From Alphaproteobacteria bacterium (GTDB lineage Bacteria; Pseudomonadota; Alphaproteobacteria; Rhodobacterales; Rhodobacteraceae): a DNA stretch of 8,555 bases. Both the position numbers and the translations under genes were made by a program. The notes below the pieces were generated by a model that saw only the letters and a program-made list of their open reading frames with translations, was not told the origin of the DNA and did not search any database. The stretch lies in the NCBI GenBank assembly GCA_030424705.1, contig JAUHWJ010000055.1, positions 1-8,555 of the forward strand, in the 5' to 3' direction. This document shows, one piece after another, positions 1-6,873 of this stretch; positions within the stretch are counted from its first letter, which is position 1, and each line of letters begins with the position of its first letter.

Positions 1-608
1 TCGTCGGCCTCGCCGGCACGATGGCGGCGAAGGGCGTCTGGCCCGCGGCGCCCGACCTCTCGCTGGCGAACTGGAGGACGCTCGCCCTCGTCGCGCTGAT
101 CGTCGCCGGCGCCCTCCTCACCGCGGTTACCACGTCGCGGATCGCCGCCATGGCCTCGCTTGGCGTGGTGGGGATCGGCGTCGCGATGATCTTCATCACC
201 TTCGGCGCGCCGGACGTGGCGATCACGCAGCTTCTGGTCGAGACGCTGGTCGTCGTGCTGGCGGCGGTCGCGCTTCTCCGCCTCCCCGTGCTGGACAAGC
301 CGGGCGAGCGCGATCGGCGCCCGCGGGACGCCGTGCTCGCCCTCGGCGTCGGCGCTGTCGTGACGGCGATCCTGCTTCTGGTGCTGGAGACGCCGCTCGA
401 TCGTCGGCTCACCGACTTCTTCGAGACGGCGAGCTGGCCTGAGGCCTACGGCCGCAACATCGTCAACGTGATCCTTGTTGATTTCCGGGCGCTCGACACG
501 TTCGGCGAGGTCGCGGTCGTGATGATCGCAGGGCTCGCGGCCTACGCCCTGCTGCGGACGACAGCGGAGCGGCGGGAGACGACGGCGGAGAAGGGGGAGC
601 CGAAGTGA
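1..608 (+). CDS. mrpA: Mrp antiporter subunit A, C-terminal part (5' end outside window)
   Basis: This is the last part of the large Mrp (Mnh/Pha) antiporter subunit. The reading frame is open from position 3 with no stop before it, so the gene enters from the left and the ATG at 21 is internal. Family members are usually about 780-950 residues, so roughly the last quarter is here. Two C-terminal domains are visible. The first is a DUF4040/MbhD-like hydrophobic segment with the hallmark [16 protein letters not shown] (nt 201-248), including its membrane glutamate. The second is an MbhE-like segment with [20 protein letters not shown] (nt 450-509) followed by a membrane helix. The tail is charged. 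MrpA with MrpD forms the proton/cation path of the complex. The stop overlaps the GTG start of mrpB in GTGA. Identification rests on these motifs and on the six mrp genes that follow in standard order. Confidence 0.93.
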   Translation, partial: VGLAGTMAAKGVWPAAPDLSLANWRTLALVALIVAGALLTAVTTSRIAAMASLGVVGIGVAMIFITFGAPDVAITQLLVETLVVVLAAVALLRLPVLDKPGERDRRPRDAVLALGVGAVVTAILLLVLETPLDRRLTDFFETASWPEAYGRNIVNVILVDFRALDTFGEVAVVMIAGLAAYALLRTTAERRETTAEKGEPK

Positions 609-1024
609 ACTCGATCATTTTGCGCGCCGGAACGAGGGCGCTTTCCGGCCTTCTGCTGCTCTTCTCGGTCTACATGCTCCTCCGCGGCCACAACGAGCCG
701 GGCGGCGGCTTCATCGGCGGGCTGATCGGCGCGACGGGCTTCGTGCTCTACGCCATCGCGATCGGCCCGGCGGAGGCGCGGACGGCGCTGCGCGCCCAGC
801 CGCAGAACATCGCGGCCGTCGGGCTCGGCATCGCGCTGCTCTCCGGCCTCGCCGCGGCGCTGTTCGGCGACGCGTTCTTCACCGGGCAGTGGCTTTTTCT
901 CGGCGCCACGGAAACCGACAAGGGGCTGCCCCTCTCCACGGTTCTGGTCTTCGATATCGGGGTCTATCTCGTCGTGTTCGGCTCGGTCCTGACCCTCGCC
1001 TTCGCGATGGAGGAGGAGATCTGA
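605..1024 (+). CDS. mrpB: Mrp antiporter subunit B
   Basis: A 139-residue integral membrane protein, the usual size for MrpB/MnhB. The family signature [13 protein letters not shown] lies at residues 28-40, after a first membrane helix, and three more hydrophobic segments follow. The C-terminus ends in an acidic EEEI. The start is GTG at 605, inside the mrpA stop (GTGA, 4-nt overlap), with the purine-rich stretch AAGGGGGAG about 6 nt upstream. The first residues, [12 protein letters not shown], match the normal MrpB beginning, which supports this start. MrpB is a non-catalytic but required subunit of the group 1 Mrp complex, which exchanges cytoplasmic Na+ or K+ for external H+. Here it is a separate gene, not fused to mrpA. 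No regulatory site is visible within the operon. Confidence 0.95.
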   Translation: MNSIILRAGTRALSGLLLLFSVYMLLRGHNEPGGGFIGGLIGATGFVLYAIAIGPAEARTALRAQPQNIAAVGLGIALLSGLAAALFGDAFFTGQWLFLGATETDKGLPLSTVLVFDIGVYLVVFGSVLTLAFAMEEEI

Positions 1025-1401
1025 TGGAAGCGCTCCTCGCCCTCGCCATCGGCGTCCTCGTGGCGGCCGCGGTCTACCTGATGCTGGCGCGCAATCTTCT
1101 GCGCTTCATCTTCGGCCTCGTGCTCATCTCCAACGCCGCGAACCTCACCATCTTCACGGCGGGCCGGCTCGTCGAAGGCGCCCCGCCGCTCGTTCCCGTG
1201 GGGCTCGACGCGCCCGTCGGAACGGTCGCCAACGCGCTGCCGCAGGCGCTCGTGCTGACCGCCATCGTGATCGGCTTCGGCCTTTTCGCCTTCGCGCTGA
1301 CGCTGATGTTCCGCGCCTACACCACGCTCGGCACGCTGAACGGCGACGAGATGCGCGTGGCGGAGCCGCGCGAGCACGGCGAAGGGAGCGCGATGCGATG
1401 A
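1024..1401 (+). CDS. mrpC: Mrp antiporter subunit C (NuoK-like)
   Basis: A 125-residue, three-helix membrane protein homologous to respiratory complex I subunit NuoK. It carries GLVLISNAANL (residues 31-41) and ALPQALVLTAIVIGFG (71-86), both hallmarks of MrpC. The start is the ATG at 1024, overlapping the mrpB stop by one base (TGATG) and preceded by a strong GGAGGAG site at about 7 nt. That site is itself coding sequence for the acidic end of MrpB. An in-frame ATG further upstream (889) would add 45 residues unlike the family and was rejected. Where many MrpC proteins have Asp-Pro before LPQAL, this one has Asn-Ala (residues 70-71); I recall this from the family and did not align it. The 3' end overlaps mrpD in ATGA. 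Confidence 0.95.
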   Translation: MEALLALAIGVLVAAAVYLMLARNLLRFIFGLVLISNAANLTIFTAGRLVEGAPPLVPVGLDAPVGTVANALPQALVLTAIVIGFGLFAFALTLMFRAYTTLGTLNGDEMRVAEPREHGEGSAMR

Positions 1402-2897
1402 GCTGGCTTCTCGCGGCGCCCATCGCGCTGCCGTTCCTCACGGCGGTGCTCGCCTTCCTCTTCCGCGCCGGCCCGGCCGGGCGCCGAATCAGCGTCGCCG
1501 GGAATGCGGCGCTCCTCGCCGCCGCGGTCGCCCTTATGGCGGAGACGCTGCGCGAGGGCGTGATCGCGGGGCAGGTCGGCGAATGGGCGGCGCCCTTCGG
1601 CATCACCCTCGTCGCCGACCTCCTGAGCGCCGTCATGGTCGTCATCACCGCGATCACCGCGCTTGCGGTCTCCGTCTACGCGCTCGCCGATATCGGGGAG
1701 CGGGCGGAGCGGCTCGGCTATCACGCGCTCTTCAACGTGCTGATCGCCGGCGTTTGCGGCGCCTTCCTGACGGGGGACCTCTTCAACCTCTACGTCTGGT
1801 TCGAGGTGATGCTGATCTCCTCCTTCGGGCTCCTCATCCTCGGCGGGAGCAAGGCGCAGATCGACGGCGGGGTGAAATACGTCGCCCTCAACATGATCTC
1901 GACGATCCTCTTCCTGTCGGGCGTCGGCCTGCTCTACGGCATGACCGGAACGCTCAACATCGCGGATCTGGCGCGGACGGTTCCGGAGCTGGAGGATCAG
2001 GGGCTCGTCACCCTGATCGCCATGATGTTCATGATCGCCTTCGGCGTGAAGGCTGCGGTCTTTCCGCTCTTCTTCTGGCTTCCGGCCTCCTATCACACCC
2101 CGGCCTTCTCGGTCTCTGCGGTGTTCGCGGGCCTCCTCACCAAGGTCGGCGTCTATGCCCTGATCCGGATGTTCACGCTCGTCTTCGACGGCGATGTCGG
2201 CTTCACCCATCAGATCCTGCTTTGGGTCGCGGCGCTGACGATGCTGACCGGCGTTCTCGGCGCGGCGGCGCAGAACGACATTCGCCGCATCCTCTCGTTC
2301 CACATCGTGAGCCAGATCGGCTACATGATCATGGGCCTGGCGCTCCTCACGCCGCTGGCGCTCGCCGGGGCGGTCTTCTACCTCGTCCACCACATCATCG
2401 TGAAGGCGAACCTCTTCCTGATCGCGGGCGTGGCGGAACGGGTCGCCGGCTCGACGGAGCTCTCCCGCATCGGCGGGCTCTACAAGTCCGCGCCCCTGTT
2501 GGCCGTCCTGTTCCTGATCCCGGCCTTTTCGCTGGCCGGCTTCCCGCCGCTCTCCGGCTTCTGGGCCAAATACGTCCTCGTCGCCGCCGCCATCGAGATC
2601 GAAGGCTGGGTCATCGCCGCGGTCGCCCTCGTGGTTGGCCTCCTCACGATCTATTCGATGACGAAGATCTGGGCGGAAGCGTTCTGGAAGCCGCATCCGG
2701 AAGGATTGGAGCCGGCGCTGACCCGCCTTCCGCCGGGAGACCGCGCGCGGCTCCTCGCGCCTGTCGCGGCGCTGGCCGGCCTTACGCTCGTCATCGGCTT
2801 CTTCCCGGAGCCGTTCGTCGCCTTTGCCGAGCGTGCGGCGGGGCAACTTCTGGACCCGACAGCCTACATGACGGCCGTGCTGGGAGCCGCATCATGA
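1398..2897 (+). CDS. mrpD: Mrp antiporter subunit D (NuoL/M/N-like)
   Basis: A 499-residue polytopic membrane protein of the proton-translocating NuoL/M/N (Proton_antipo_M) family, of normal MrpD length. The residues expected in the ion path are present: Glu136 in LYVWFEVMLISSFG, Lys218 in FGVKAAVFPLFFWLPASYHTP with His233, and Lys249 in GLLTKVGVYA. Further conserved stretches are HIVSQIGYMIMG and FPPLSGFWAKY. With MrpA it forms the core of the antiporter that couples proton entry to Na+/K+ export. The start ATG at 1398 overlaps the mrpC stop in ATGA, with GAAGGGAG upstream. The stop overlaps mrpE in the same way. A 509-codon open frame on the opposite strand across this gene is a high-GC shadow. 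Nothing suggests damage. Confidence 0.96.
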   Translation: MSWLLAAPIALPFLTAVLAFLFRAGPAGRRISVAGNAALLAAAVALMAETLREGVIAGQVGEWAAPFGITLVADLLSAVMVVITAITALAVSVYALADIGERAERLGYHALFNVLIAGVCGAFLTGDLFNLYVWFEVMLISSFGLLILGGSKAQIDGGVKYVALNMISTILFLSGVGLLYGMTGTLNIADLARTVPELEDQGLVTLIAMMFMIAFGVKAAVFPLFFWLPASYHTPAFSVSAVFAGLLTKVGVYALIRMFTLVFDGDVGFTHQILLWVAALTMLTGVLGAAAQNDIRRILSFHIVSQIGYMIMGLALLTPLALAGAVFYLVHHIIVKANLFLIAGVAERVAGSTELSRIGGLYKSAPLLAVLFLIPAFSLAGFPPLSGFWAKYVLVAAAIEIEGWVIAAVALVVGLLTIYSMTKIWAEAFWKPHPEGLEPALTRLPPGDRARLLAPVAALAGLTLVIGFFPEPFVAFAERAAGQLLDPTAYMTAVLGAAS

Positions 2898-3379
2898 CCA
2901 ACTTCGCCGCCAATCTCGTTCTCGCCGCCGCCTGGTCGATCTTCTTCGGCGGTTTCACCTGGCTGACGCTCAGTTCCGGCTTCGTCGCGGGCTACGTCGT
3001 TCTCTGGCTGCTTCAGCCGCTGACCGGAACGCGCTCCAGCTACTTCCTGCGCGTCTGGTACTGGGTGAAGCTGGTCGTCCTCTTTCTCTACGAGCTTGTC
3101 GTCTCGAGCCTCGAAGTGTTCTGGGATGTGATCACGCCGACCCATCGCGCGCGCCCCGCAATCATCGACATGCCGCTCGACGTGCGCTCCGACACCGGGA
3201 TCCTGCTCGTAACGAACCTGATCTCGCTCACGCCCGGCACGCTCAGCATCGATGTGAGCGAGGACCGGAAGACGCTGAAGGTGCACGCGATGTTCGCCGA
3301 CGACCCGGACGAGGTCTGCAGGACGCTCAAGGCCGGGATGGAGAAATGGGTGATCGACGCCGTGGAGGAGAGGACATGA
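2894..3379 (+). CDS. mrpE: Mrp antiporter subunit E
   Basis: A 161-residue protein with two or three N-terminal membrane helices and a soluble C-terminal half, the usual size and plan of MrpE/MnhE. The family signature NLISLTPGTLSIDV is at residues 108-121, and the segment WYWVKLVVLFLYELVVSSLEV (from residue 55) is also typical. It ends with a charged helix that may face the cytoplasm. The start is the ATG at 2894 in the ATGA shared with the mrpD stop, preceded by CTGGGAG. The open frame extends far upstream through mrpD as a shadow, so the start was set by the family's N-terminus and the overlap. MrpE is needed for full activity of the complex in the systems studied, though its exact role is less clear than that of A and D. 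Confidence 0.94.
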   Translation: MTNFAANLVLAAAWSIFFGGFTWLTLSSGFVAGYVVLWLLQPLTGTRSSYFLRVWYWVKLVVLFLYELVVSSLEVFWDVITPTHRARPAIIDMPLDVRSDTGILLVTNLISLTPGTLSIDVSEDRKTLKVHAMFADDPDEVCRTLKAGMEKWVIDAVEERT

Positions 3380-3693
3380 CGGACCTGCTGGATCTGGCGG
3401 TGACGGCGGGCTACGTCGCCGTTCTCATCGCCGTTGGCCTCGCGCTCTGGCGCCTCGCGGCAGGCCCGAGCCTGCCGGACCGGGTGGTGGCGCTCGACAT
3501 GATGACGGTTGCGATCGTCGCTTATTGCGGGCTCGCGGCGATCGACACCGCCGACGCGACCTTCCTCGATGTCGGACTCGTGCTCGCGCTTGTCGGCTTC
3601 CTCGCGACGGTGGCGCTGGCGCGCTTTGCGGAACGTCAGGCGCTCAGGCAGGGCGCAGCGTCCGCCGCCATCGGGCGGGAGGGCGACAGATGA
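3376..3693 (+). CDS. mrpF: Mrp antiporter subunit F
   Basis: A 105-residue protein with three membrane helices, typical of MrpF/MnhF. The signature GPSLPDRVVALDMMT lies at residues 30-44, with conserved Asp35 and Asp41, followed by a helix containing DVGLVLALVGFLATVALARF, which is characteristic of the family. The chosen start is the ATG at 3376 in the ATGA shared with mrpE. It has a good GGAGGAG site about 6 nt upstream and gives the normal N-terminus MTDLLDLAV. An in-frame ATG at 3346 would add ten charged residues inside mrpE and is unlikely. The stop overlaps mrpG in ATGA. MrpF is a small membrane subunit of the antiporter complex. Confidence 0.94.
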   Translation: MTDLLDLAVTAGYVAVLIAVGLALWRLAAGPSLPDRVVALDMMTVAIVAYCGLAAIDTADATFLDVGLVLALVGFLATVALARFAERQALRQGAASAAIGREGDR

Positions 3694-4043
3694 GCGAACT
3701 CGTCGTCGTCGGGCTCCTTCTGCTCGGGAGCGTCTTCACGATCGTCGCCGGGATCGGCGTCGTGCGCCTTCCTGACGTGTTCACGAGGATGCACGCCTCG
3801 ACGAAGGTGGGCACGCTCGGCTCGGGGCTCATCCTCGCCGGGGTCGCCGTCCATTTCGCGGATTCCGCCATCCTGTTGCGCTGCGTTCTGATCGTGGTGT
3901 TTCTCCTGCTGACGGCCCCGATCGGCGCGCACATGATCGGCCGCGCGGCCCTGCGCATCGGCATCGCGCCTTGGGGCGTCGCCTCCGGCGGAGACGGCTC
4001 CGGGACCAGACCGGATGTCGCCGCAACCGCGGCCCGCGATTGA
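3690..4043 (+). CDS. mrpG: Mrp antiporter subunit G, last gene of the operon
   Basis: A 117-residue, three-helix membrane protein of the MrpG/MnhG/PhaG family. The diagnostic stretch RLPDVFTRMHASTKVGTLG is at residues 26-44, followed by two hydrophobic helices and the common TAPIGAHMIGRAA segment. After that comes a polar tail rich in Gly, Ser and Ala, which varies between species. The start is the ATG at 3690, overlapping the mrpF stop (ATGA), with GGGAGGG just upstream. The frame is open further upstream but without family resemblance. The stop at 4041-4043 is followed after one base by a hairpin, consistent with the end of the mrp transcript. With this gene the operon has the complete group 1 set with A and B as separate genes. 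Confidence 0.94.
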   Translation: MSELVVVGLLLLGSVFTIVAGIGVVRLPDVFTRMHASTKVGTLGSGLILAGVAVHFADSAILLRCVLIVVFLLLTAPIGAHMIGRAALRIGIAPWGVASGGDGSGTRPDVAATAARD

Positions 4044-4044
4044 C

Positions 4045-4065
4045 GGGAATGTCGAACGCATTCCC
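4045..4065 (+). terminator. Hairpin directly after mrpG, possible operon terminator
   Basis: A perfect 7-bp inverted repeat, GGGAATG and CATTCCC, flanks a 7-nt loop one base after the mrpG stop codon. No T-run follows (the next bases are CAAACATGG), so it is not a classic intrinsic terminator. It may still mark or protect the 3' end of the mrp mRNA. Confidence 0.4.
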
Positions 4066-4222
4066 CAAACATGGTGTTGCTCAGAATTTCCTCGTTGAAA
4101 CACAATCACAAGGATCGGACACAATCGGATAGGGGAAGGCATGGCGGAGGGAATGGGCCTCACGTCGAACCTTCTCCATCTGCGGGCCACTTACAACGAG
4201 CTATTACTGCAGCCCCGGAATC

Positions 4223-4246
4223 CGACTTCGGATCGTCCTGAAGTCG
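4223..4246 (-). terminator. Hairpin after the ABC permease gene, possible terminator
   Basis: Perfect 7-bp arms, CGACTTC and GAAGTCG, are separated by a 10-nt loop about 37 nt beyond the permease stop on the minus strand. No T-run follows on that strand (GATTCCGGGG). It could end or stabilise the transcript of the minus-strand operon, but without a T-run the call is tentative. An alternative smaller stem, ATCCG/CGGAT at 4220-4233, overlaps it. Confidence 0.35.
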
Positions 4247-4283
4247 CGCTGCAGACCTGCGTGACCCCTTGTGGCCCTTGGGC

Positions 4284-5042
4284 TCATGTCGCCCAGCGTA
4301 GCGCCCGACGCTCGGTCGCCACCACGACCGCAAAGAGGGAAAGCGAAAGGAGGGAAGACAGAATGATCGCGGCGTAGAGGCGGTCCGACTGGTAGTTGAA
4401 AGTCGCCTGGATGATCAGCGCGCCGAGCCCCTTGTCCGCCCCGATCCATTCGCCGACGATCGCGCCGATGACGGCCGTGGCCGAAGCGATGCGGAGCGAG
4501 GCGAAGAGCATCGGCAAGGAGCGCGGCGTCCGCAGCCGCCAGAAGACCTCCCATCTGGATGCCGAGAGGATCCGGAACAACTCTCTCTCGTTCGCGGTCG
4601 GCGCGTCCAGCCCGCGGATCATGTTGATGAGCGTCGGAAAGTAACAGATTATCGCGGCGATGATGATTTTCGGGGTCATCCCGAGCCCGAAGATCAGAAT
4701 GATCACCGGCGAAAGCGCTAGGATCGGAATCGTGTTTAAGAAGAGCGCGATGGGAAAATAGGCCGCGTTCATAACGCGCGAATGGACGAAAAGGATCGCC
4801 GTAAGGACCGCCGCAAGATTGCCGGCTACGAAGCCCGCGAGCGCCTCCACCGCCGTCGGCTTGAAGTTCTCCCAGAGCATCGCGCCCTGCGTCTCGAAGA
4901 CGGCCAGAACCCGATCTGGCGGAGGCACGACATAAGCGGGAACTCCGGAAAGCGGCAGGCCCCAGCGCCATGCGGCGGCGACGGAAAGCGCGCCAAGAAC
5001 GGGCAACAGCGCCCGCGCCCAGAATGGAAGCTCCCGTCTCAA
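4284..5042 (-). CDS. ABC transporter inner-membrane permease, SsuC/TauC/ThiX type
   Basis: A 252-residue permease of the BPD_transp_1 superfamily, the normal size for the nitrate/sulfonate/taurine/pyrimidine-precursor group. An N-terminal helix is followed by VVPPPDRVLAVF (residues 38-49), the Pro-rich motif typical of this group, and then about five more membrane helices. The cytoplasmic EAA loop that docks on the ATPase is at 151-177: it begins ERELFRILSAS and ends RTPRSLP, with the usual central Gly replaced by Ser160 or Ser162. The start is TTG at 5042-5040, embedded in the ATPase stop (TTGA, 4-nt overlap), and gives a normal N-terminus. There is no in-frame ATG nearby that would keep the first helix. 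It works with the ATPase and binding protein encoded just upstream. The substrate cannot be told from this sequence. Confidence 0.9.
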   Translation of the reverse strand: MRRELPFWARALLPVLGALSVAAAWRWGLPLSGVPAYVVPPPDRVLAVFETQGAMLWENFKPTAVEALAGFVAGNLAAVLTAILFVHSRVMNAAYFPIALFLNTIPILALSPVIILIFGLGMTPKIIIAAIICYFPTLINMIRGLDAPTANERELFRILSASRWEVFWRLRTPRSLPMLFASLRIASATAVIGAIVGEWIGADKGLGALIIQATFNYQSDRLYAAIILSSLLSLSLFAVVVATERRALRWAT

Positions 5043-5824
5043 GATACCGCACCGAGCGCGACTCGCAGCTCCGCTGCGGCGGCGACGAGGGCCGGATCGT
5101 CCCTCCCGGAAACCCCCGCCTTGGCAGCGCGGAGATCCAGGTCGTGCACTATCCGGCCCGGATTGGCCGCGAGCACGATCACCCGCTCCCCCAGCCAGAC
5201 CGCCTCCGCGATCGAGTGCGTGACGAAGACCACCGTCGCCCCCGACTCCCGCCAGATCGCAAGGAGTTCGTCATTCAGTCTGTCCCGCGTGATCTCATCG
5301 AGCGCGCCGAACGGCTCGTCCATCAGCAGGAGGCGCGGCGCGCCCTGAAGCGCGCGCGCTATGGCGACCCGCTGGCGCTGCCCGCCCGAAAGCTGATGCG
5401 GCAGTCTCTCGGCGAAGGCGGAAAGCCCCATCATCTCCAGCAGCAAATCCGCCCGGTCGGCCAGACGCTCCGTCGGCGCGTCCCTCGCGATGCGCGCCCG
5501 ACCGACGGAGAGCGGCAGGCGCACATTCTCCCGGACGGTTCGCCAGGGCAGCAGGGTCGGATCCTGGAAGACGAACCCGACGTCCCGCCGCGCCCGCGCC
5601 GCCGCTGGGGGGCCGCCCAGCACTTCGATGCTTCCGGCGAGCGGAGGCAGGAGATCGGCGGCGACGCGAAGGAGCGTGGACTTGCCGCAACCCGAAGGGC
5701 CGATGACGGACAGGAATGCGCCGGCCTCCACATCGAGGTCGAACCCCTCGATCACGCGCGTCGGCCCGCGCCGGCCTTCATAGCCGACGTCGAGCCCCCG
5801 CGCGCGGATCGCCGCCGATGTCAG
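5039..5824 (-). CDS. ABC transporter ATP-binding protein, SsuB/TauB/ThiZ type, probable CTG start
   Basis: A complete nucleotide-binding domain, 261 residues from the proposed CTG start. Motifs, numbered from that start: A-loop Tyr15 in LDVGYEG, Walker A GPSGCGKST (42-50), Q-loop Gln87 in VFQDPTLLPW, signature LSGGQ (145-149), Walker B LLLMDE (165-170) with the catalytic Glu, and H-loop His203 in VFVTHS. The group-typical MDEPFGALDE is present. The first conventional start, GTG at 5755, would lose the first beta strand and the A-loop Tyr. Upstream of it the frame holds no ATG, GTG or TTG before an in-frame TGA, only CTG at 5824, which lies on the stop of the preceding gene (CTGA). The family's usual N-terminus therefore argues for CTG. 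It energises import with the adjacent permease. Confidence 0.92.
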   Translation of the reverse strand: MTSAAIRARGLDVGYEGRRGPTRVIEGFDLDVEAGAFLSVIGPSGCGKSTLLRVAADLLPPLAGSIEVLGGPPAAARARRDVGFVFQDPTLLPWRTVRENVRLPLSVGRARIARDAPTERLADRADLLLEMMGLSAFAERLPHQLSGGQRQRVAIARALQGAPRLLLMDEPFGALDEITRDRLNDELLAIWRESGATVVFVTHSIAEAVWLGERVIVLAANPGRIVHDLDLRAAKAGVSGRDDPALVAAAAELRVALGAVS

Positions 5825-6852
5825 CCCGGCGCTCCGAGCTTCGGCCTTTCAGCGGCGCTCGCCTCCAGCACCGCCGTCGTGTAGCAATCCGCCGCCGCCG
5901 GACGGCCCGAAGGATACTGGCCGACCTCGTCGAAGAGCGTGATCTGCCGCTCGATCGAGGCGGGGTCGAACCAGCCCCAGCCATTCGCGGCCGTATCCGC
6001 GTCGAAGCTCAGCGAGAGGATGAGGTCAATGGTCTTCATCTCCCATTCGAGGCTGAGTTCGGGATGGGCGGCGACCGTCGCCTCCACCGCCGCCTGCGGA
6101 TTGGCGTGGGTCCACGCCCAGCCCTTGCCTACGGCTCCGATGAAGCGGGCGAGGAGATCCGCATTCTCCGCCGCGGCCTCGTCGGTGGCGAAGTAAACGT
6201 TGGCGTAGCTTTCGAACCCGAGATCACGGACGAGAAGGTCGACCCGCCCCTCCCCGATTACGCTCAGAGCCTGTGTGTTGGTGATCCAGCCGCCGATCGC
6301 GTCCACCTCGCCAAGGACAAGGGGCTGCTTGTCGAAGCCGACATTGACGAGCGTGAGATCGTTGATGTCGATGCCGTTCTTCGCCGCGATCGCGTCCATT
6401 ATGAAGCGCGCGGTCGGCTGGACGCCGATCCGGAGCCCCTTCAGATCGGCCGCCGAGCGGAGCGGCGCGGAAGGCAGGGAGGCGAACGCGTAAGGCCCCG
6501 TGCGGAAGCCGCAGGCGATGACCTTCACCGGCACGCCGGAGGCGCGCGCGGCGAAAAGCTGGGGCGTCTCCGAGAACTGGCCGAGCGCCGCCGCGCCGGA
6601 GACGACGGGCGGCACCGTCGCCGAGTTGGGGCCGCCGGGGGAGAATTCCACGGCGATTCCCGCCTCCTCGAAATAGCCACGCGCCACGGCGACGACATCG
6701 CCGATCTGGCCGTTGGAGATCAGCCAGTCATACTTGATGACGACCTTGTCCGCCGCGTGCCCGCGTCCGGCGAAGAGCGCCATGCCCGGGGCGATCGCCG
6801 CCAGCGCGGCGCCCCTCTTCAACAGCTCCCTGCGGTTCATTCCGAATGCCAT
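5821..6852 (-). CDS. ABC transporter solute-binding protein, NMT1/THI5-like, Tat-type signal
   Basis: A 343-residue periplasmic binding protein. The N-terminus holds NRRELLKRG (residues 6-14), a twin-arginine (Tat) type motif, then a hydrophobic stretch and a likely cleavage after GHA (residue 33). The mature part fits the NMT1/SsuA-like fold: DWLISNGQIGDVVAVARGYFEEAGI followed by PGGP and VSGAAALGQFSETPQLFAARASGVPVKVIA, then DLKGLRIGV in the hinge region. This family binds HMP-type pyrimidines, riboflavin, sulfonates, taurine, nitrate or aromatic compounds in different members. The exact ligand here is not recognisable and no biosynthetic gene nearby points to one. The ATG at 6852 has an AAGGGAGG site 5 nt upstream, which favours it over Met5. 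The stop overlaps the proposed ATPase start. It lies 21 nt after the VOC gene. Confidence 0.9.
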   Translation of the reverse strand: MAFGMNRRELLKRGAALAAIAPGMALFAGRGHAADKVVIKYDWLISNGQIGDVVAVARGYFEEAGIAVEFSPGGPNSATVPPVVSGAAALGQFSETPQLFAARASGVPVKVIACGFRTGPYAFASLPSAPLRSAADLKGLRIGVQPTARFIMDAIAAKNGIDINDLTLVNVGFDKQPLVLGEVDAIGGWITNTQALSVIGEGRVDLLVRDLGFESYANVYFATDEAAAENADLLARFIGAVGKGWAWTHANPQAAVEATVAAHPELSLEWEMKTIDLILSLSFDADTAANGWGWFDPASIERQITLFDEVGQYPSGRPAAADCYTTAVLEASAAERPKLGAPG

Positions 6853-6857
6853 GCTCG

Positions 6858-6865
6858 CCTCCCTT
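6858..6865 (-). promoter_or_regulatory. Ribosome binding site of the solute-binding protein gene
   Basis: AAGGGAGG on the minus strand, 5 nt before the ATG at 6852. Its strength and spacing decide for this ATG over the in-frame ATG four codons later, and suggest that the binding protein is translated more strongly than its neighbours, as is common for this component. Confidence 0.7.
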
Positions 6866-6873
6866 TTTCGCCC

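Larger units (their letters stand above)
4044..4283. other. Convergent intergenic region between the mrp operon and the ABC operon
   Basis: These 240 bases separate two operons that face each other. The left part, about 4050-4130, is clearly richer in A and T than the genes around it. The region holds one hairpin close to each operon end. An ATG at 4141 with AGGGG 5 nt upstream opens a 78-codon plus-strand frame to 4377 that runs into the antisense of the permease gene. It matches no family I know and is not called as a gene. I see no tRNA or known small RNA. Confidence 0.6.

Noticed and set aside
1317..2846. Long minus-strand open frame (509 codons) opposite mrpC and mrpD
   Set aside because: Its product is a charged, Arg/Asp/Glu/Gly-rich low-complexity string without domains, the typical antisense shadow of a GC-rich membrane protein gene.
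1583..2893. Plus-strand frame running through mrpD before mrpE
   Set aside because: It is the mrpE frame left open upstream; the product before residue 438 is Arg-rich and overlaps mrpD, which has full family support.
4141..4377. Small plus-strand frame with a possible ribosome site before its ATG
   Set aside because: It matches no family and runs 94 bases into the antisense of the permease; kept only as a possibility in the intergenic finding.
4204..5052. Second minus-strand frame over the permease gene (282 codons)
   Set aside because: Arg-rich, without membrane helices; the other frame encodes a complete ABC permease.
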